Shown in pieces: positions 6,841 through 9,680 of a stretch of DNA of 9,680 nucleotides. The position numbers and the translations under genes are program-made. Position 1 is the first letter of the stretch. Each line of letters begins with the position of its first letter. Under the pieces are notes generated by a model. It saw only the letters and a program-made list of their open reading frames with translations. It did not search any database and had not been told where the DNA came from. The DNA comes from Hydrogenophaga sp. GTDB lineage: Bacteria > Pseudomonadota > Gammaproteobacteria > Burkholderiales > Burkholderiaceae_C. Where the stretch lies: assembly GCA_011390855.1 (NCBI GenBank), contig JAABRN010000054.1:1-9680 (forward strand), in the 5' to 3' direction.

Positions 6841-6877
6841 TTCATTGTTGTGTTGCAGCCCTAAGCAGGAGCGTGCG

Positions 6878-7390
6878 GTGTCCAGACTCGTCTATTTGTT
6901 TTATCAGGGCCTGCTGGCACTGTCCTGCCTTTCCATGCTGGCGGCCTTCGGGTCTGTGGCGCTCGGCATCGTGGCCAGGCAGGCGCAGTGGGATATTCCA
7001 GGCCTCGATGCCTACGCCGGTTACGCCATCGTCTGCAGCCTTTTTCTTGCGCTGCCTGCCACGCTGGCCAGTGGCGACCACATCCGTGTCACGCTGGCAC
7101 TGGACCGGTTGCCGGCGTCCATGCGGGGTGTGATGGAGTGGTTCTGTCTCGGCGCAGGGCTGGTGGTTGCTGGTGTCATGGCGTGGTTTGCGATCCGGCT
7201 GGCCTGGGTGTCCTGGGTCACGCACGATGTGTCTCCTGCCGCCGATGTCACGCCGCTGTGGATTCCCCAAATGGGCGTGGTACTGGGCTGCATCGGCTTT
7301 GCAGTCGCGTTTGCCCACGCTCTCGTGGTGCGCTGGCAGGGCGGGGATTTCATGGCCAAGAGTGGCGGAGAAGCCGCCCGCGCCGAATAA
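6878..7390 (+). CDS. dctQ: TRAP transporter small permease subunit, DctQ family (system 2)
   Basis: This is the small inner-membrane TRAP subunit. Starting at the GTG at 6878 gives 170 residues with four predicted membrane segments at about 9-33, 46-62, 88-109 and 129-150. Conserved blocks are PGLDAYAGYA (41-50), SGDHIRVTL (65-73), RLAW (107-110), HDVSPAADVTPLWIPQ (116-131). The GTG is preferred over the upstream ATG at 6845 because AGGAG lies six bases before it and because it brings these motifs into exactly the same residue numbers as in DctQ1. Identity to DctQ1 is about 39%, lower than for the DctM or DctP pairs. It lies 34 bases before dctM2. Confidence 0.92.
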   Translation: MSRLVYLFYQGLLALSCLSMLAAFGSVALGIVARQAQWDIPGLDAYAGYAIVCSLFLALPATLASGDHIRVTLALDRLPASMRGVMEWFCLGAGLVVAGVMAWFAIRLAWVSWVTHDVSPAADVTPLWIPQMGVVLGCIGFAVAFAHALVVRWQGGDFMAKSGGEAARAE

Positions 7391-7424
7391 CGGTGGCGTG
7401 GTGCCCTGACTCAGAAAGAACCTT

Positions 7425-8717
7425 ATGGACGTCGCAATCGCTCTGGCACTGATGGTGCTTCTGTTTGCCATTCTTGGCTCGGGCCTGTGGATCGGCCTTT
7501 CCCTGATGGCAGTGGCCTACATCGGCATGGAACTCTTCACCTCTCGCCCGGTGGGCGACAGCATGATGCTGACCATCTGGAGCCATACCTCCAGCTGGAC
7601 CCTTACCGCTCTGCCGCTGTTCCTGTGGATGGGCGAGATCTTGTTCCGCAGCAAGCTCACCGACGACATGTTCAAGGGCCTGGCACCCTGGCTGGAAAGC
7701 CTGCCCGGTCGACTGCTTCACACCAACGTGGTGGGGTGCACCATCTTCGCGGCCATCTCGGGGTCGTCGGCTGCCACTTGCGCCACGGTGGGCAAGATCA
7801 CCCTGCCCGAGTTGCAGAAGCGAGGCTACCCGGAGGCCATTTCGGTGGGAACGTTGGCCGGCGCCAGCACGCTGGGCCTGCTCATCCCGCCTTCCATCAT
7901 CCTGATCGTCTATGGCGTGGCGGCCAACGTGTCGATTGCCAAGCTGTTTCTGGCAGGCGTGGTGCCCGGGCTGTTTCTGGGGGCACTGTTCATGGGCTAC
8001 ATCATGGTGTGGTCCTTGTTCAACCGCGACAAGGTGCCTGCCGCCGGGTTTCGCATGGGCTTTCTGCAGAAGGTGGTGGCGTCGCGCCATCTGATTCCGG
8101 TGGTGCTGTTGATCGGGCTGGTGCTGGGCGGCATCTACAGTGGTATTGCCACTGCCACCGAAGCGGCTGCGGTGGGTGTGGCTGGTGCGCTTGGCCTTTC
8201 GGCCATTGAGGGATCGCTGAACTGGAGCCGCTTCAAGGAAGGATTGGTGGCGGCCTGCAAGGTGTACTGCATGATCGGTCTCATCCTGGCCGGTGCCGCG
8301 TTCCTCACGTTGGCCATGGGTTTCATCGGGCTGCCCCGACACGTGGCCGAGTTCATCGGTTCCATGAACCTCTCGCCTTTCGTGCTGATGCTCATGTTGA
8401 TCGTGTTCTTCATCGCACTCGGATGCTTCCTCGACGGCATTTCCATGGTGGTCCTCACGATCGCCGTGCTGCTGCCCACGGTGGAAGCGGCCGGCTTTGA
8501 CCTGATCTGGTTCGGTATTTTCATCGTGCTGGTGGTCGAGATGGCGCAGATCACTCCACCGGTGGGCTTCAACCTGTTCGTATTGCAGGGACTGACACGG
8601 CGCGAGGTCACCTGGATCGCGCGCACCGCGCTGCCGCTGTTCCTGCTCATGGTGTTTGCAGTCATCACGACCTACTTCGTGCCGGATCTGGTGCTCTGGC
8701 TGCCGAATCGGGCCTGA
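7425..8717 (+). CDS. dctM: TRAP transporter large permease subunit, DctM family (system 2)
   Basis: This is the large, ion-coupled inner-membrane subunit of TRAP system 2. It has 430 residues, full length and strongly hydrophobic. Motifs seen: GSSAATCATVGK (113-124), GASTLGLLIPPSII (146-159), GIATATEAAAVG (240-251), GCFLDGISM (333-341) and QITPPVGFNLFVLQG (375-389). It aligns without gaps to DctM1 with about 294 of 430 identities by hand; the most divergent parts are the N-terminus, the loop near 200-215, and the C-terminal 20 residues. The ribosome-binding sequence is modest (AGAAAGAA). The close match suggests the two systems arose by duplication or by acquisition of a close relative and could, in principle, exchange receptors. 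Confidence 0.94.
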   Translation: MDVAIALALMVLLFAILGSGLWIGLSLMAVAYIGMELFTSRPVGDSMMLTIWSHTSSWTLTALPLFLWMGEILFRSKLTDDMFKGLAPWLESLPGRLLHTNVVGCTIFAAISGSSAATCATVGKITLPELQKRGYPEAISVGTLAGASTLGLLIPPSIILIVYGVAANVSIAKLFLAGVVPGLFLGALFMGYIMVWSLFNRDKVPAAGFRMGFLQKVVASRHLIPVVLLIGLVLGGIYSGIATATEAAAVGVAGALGLSAIEGSLNWSRFKEGLVAACKVYCMIGLILAGAAFLTLAMGFIGLPRHVAEFIGSMNLSPFVLMLMLIVFFIALGCFLDGISMVVLTIAVLLPTVEAAGFDLIWFGIFIVLVVEMAQITPPVGFNLFVLQGLTRREVTWIARTALPLFLLMVFAVITTYFVPDLVLWLPNRA

Positions 8718-8745
8718 GATTCACCTTCCGAAAAAGGAACTCCCC

Positions 8746-9680
8746 ATGAAACGCTTTATGTGGGTTGCGCTGGCCGCAGCCTCGGTGGCGCACGCCCAGA
8801 CCGAATGGCAACTGGCCACTGGTTACCGGGCCGAGTCATTTCATACGGAAAACATCGCGCAGTTCGCGCGCGATGTGGAGCGGAAAACCGCGGGCGTATT
8901 GAAGATCACCGTGCATCCGAACAACACACTGTTCAACCTGGGCGACATTCGACAGGCAGTGGAAGACGGCAAGTCGGAAGCCGGTGAAACCATCATGACC
9001 AGCATGGTGGGCGAAATGCCCATCACCGGGGCCGATGCGATTCCCTTCGTTGTGAACAGCTATGCCGACGCACGCCGTTTATGGGATCTGCAGCGCCCAT
9101 TGATCGAAAAGCACTTTGCTGCTCGTGGGCTGTTACCGCTGTACGCCGTGCCCTGGCCGCCGCAGGGTCTGTTTGCCACCACGCCCGTGGAGTCGCCCGC
9201 GGACTTTCGCGGCACCCGCATGCGCACCTATAACCAATCCACCCAGCGCATTGCGCAAATGCTGGGTGCCACCCCAGTGGATGTGCCCATGGTGGAGGTG
9301 AACCAGGCGCTGGCCAGTGGCAAGATGGACAGCATGATCACTTCAGCGGTCACAGGCGTGGAAAACAAGGTTTGGGGGCAGATCGGGCACTACTACACCA
9401 TCAATGCCTGGTTTCCAAAAAATATCGTGTTTGCCAACCTCAAGGCCGTGCAGACCCTGCCACCTTCTGTGCGCGAAGCCTTGCTGAGCGCAGCGGCCGA
9501 AGCCGAAGCACGAGGCTGGACCATGAGCCAGCGGGTAGCAGACGTCTCCACCCGGGAACTGGCGCTCCAGGGCATGAAGGTAGGGCGTGTGCCACCCGCC
9601 TTTGAGGCCGAGTTCAAGCGCCTGGGCGAACGGTTTTCCCGAGAATGGGTGCAATCGGTCGGCAACGAGGCCAACGTTAT
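8746..9680 (+). CDS. dctP: TRAP transporter substrate-binding protein, DctP family (second receptor of system 2, partial at right edge)
   Basis: This is a third periplasmic TRAP receptor, 28 bases after dctM2 and therefore in the same operon as dctP2. There are 311 residues before the window ends; by comparison with its paralogues only about ten are missing. The signal peptide covers residues 1-17 (MKRFMWVALAAASVAHA), with the mature start at QTEWQLATGY. The conserved Arg fits R160 in GTRMRTYNQSTQRIAQ; other shared blocks are LKITVHP, IPFVVNSYA, YAVPWPPQG, PADFRGT and AWFPKN. AAAGGAA lies five bases before the ATG. Identity to DctP2 is only about 40% by hand count, and the ligand-pocket region after PFLATSYA differs, so a different or related ligand is plausible. 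No Q or M partner follows within the window. Confidence 0.92.
   Translation, partial: MKRFMWVALAAASVAHAQTEWQLATGYRAESFHTENIAQFARDVERKTAGVLKITVHPNNTLFNLGDIRQAVEDGKSEAGETIMTSMVGEMPITGADAIPFVVNSYADARRLWDLQRPLIEKHFAARGLLPLYAVPWPPQGLFATTPVESPADFRGTRMRTYNQSTQRIAQMLGATPVDVPMVEVNQALASGKMDSMITSAVTGVENKVWGQIGHYYTINAWFPKNIVFANLKAVQTLPPSVREALLSAAAEAEARGWTMSQRVADVSTRELALQGMKVGRVPPAFEAEFKRLGERFSREWVQSVGNEANV

Noticed and set aside
7350..8342. Open frame of 330 codons antisense to dctM2
   Set aside because: It mirrors the dctM2 codons in a high-GC sequence, is rich in His/Gln/Arg/Gly with no recognisable domain, and lies opposite a gene with clear family motifs.

Overview
The window reads as chromosomal DNA of a high-GC betaproteobacterium of the order Burkholderiales, most likely family Comamonadaceae (Hydrogenophaga/Acidovorax-like). 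The grounds are the codon use, the RdgC sequence, and an intergenic hairpin element with a CCCCCTTGAGGGGG core that I recall as common in that family. No tRNA, rRNA, CRISPR array, insertion sequence or phage gene was seen.

Left end, minus strand: the N-terminal two thirds of rdgC (recombination-associated nucleoid protein) runs off the window. It is preceded by a possible 44-residue Cys-containing microprotein. Next, still on the minus strand, is a complete TRAP transporter operon read dctP1 > dctQ1 > dctM1 (3805 down to 867). A structured repeat separates the binding-protein gene from the two membrane genes.

Centre: a divergent LysR-type regulator (3936-4895, plus strand) sits between that operon and a second, plus-strand operon. 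The second operon reads DUF1445/YcsI-type putative hydro-lyase > dctP2 > dctQ2 > dctM2 > dctP3, with dctP3 cut by the right edge about ten residues before its expected end. The two TRAP systems are paralogues: by hand count the DctM pair is about 68% identical, the DctP1/DctP2 pair about 56% and the DctQ pair about 39%. DctP3 is more distant (about 40% to DctP2). The locus is therefore a duplicated transporter arranged head to head around its regulator, plus an extra binding protein and one enzyme-family gene.

Working model (inference): the LysR protein senses a small carboxylate and controls uptake of that compound, or a related pair of compounds. The DUF1445 protein acts on the imported compound. 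DUF1445 genes sit with 5-oxoprolinase genes in Bacillus (ycsI), the vertebrate homologue is part of D-glutamate cyclase, and Bordetella DctP6/DctP7 are pyroglutamate-binding TRAP receptors. 5-Oxoproline (pyroglutamate) or a related lactam or amino acid is therefore the leading substrate guess. Two regulatory candidates stand out: a T-N11-A palindrome in the last codons of the regulator gene, centred near -66 of a plausible promoter for the plus-strand operon, and a sigma-54-like -24/-12 element upstream of dctP1.
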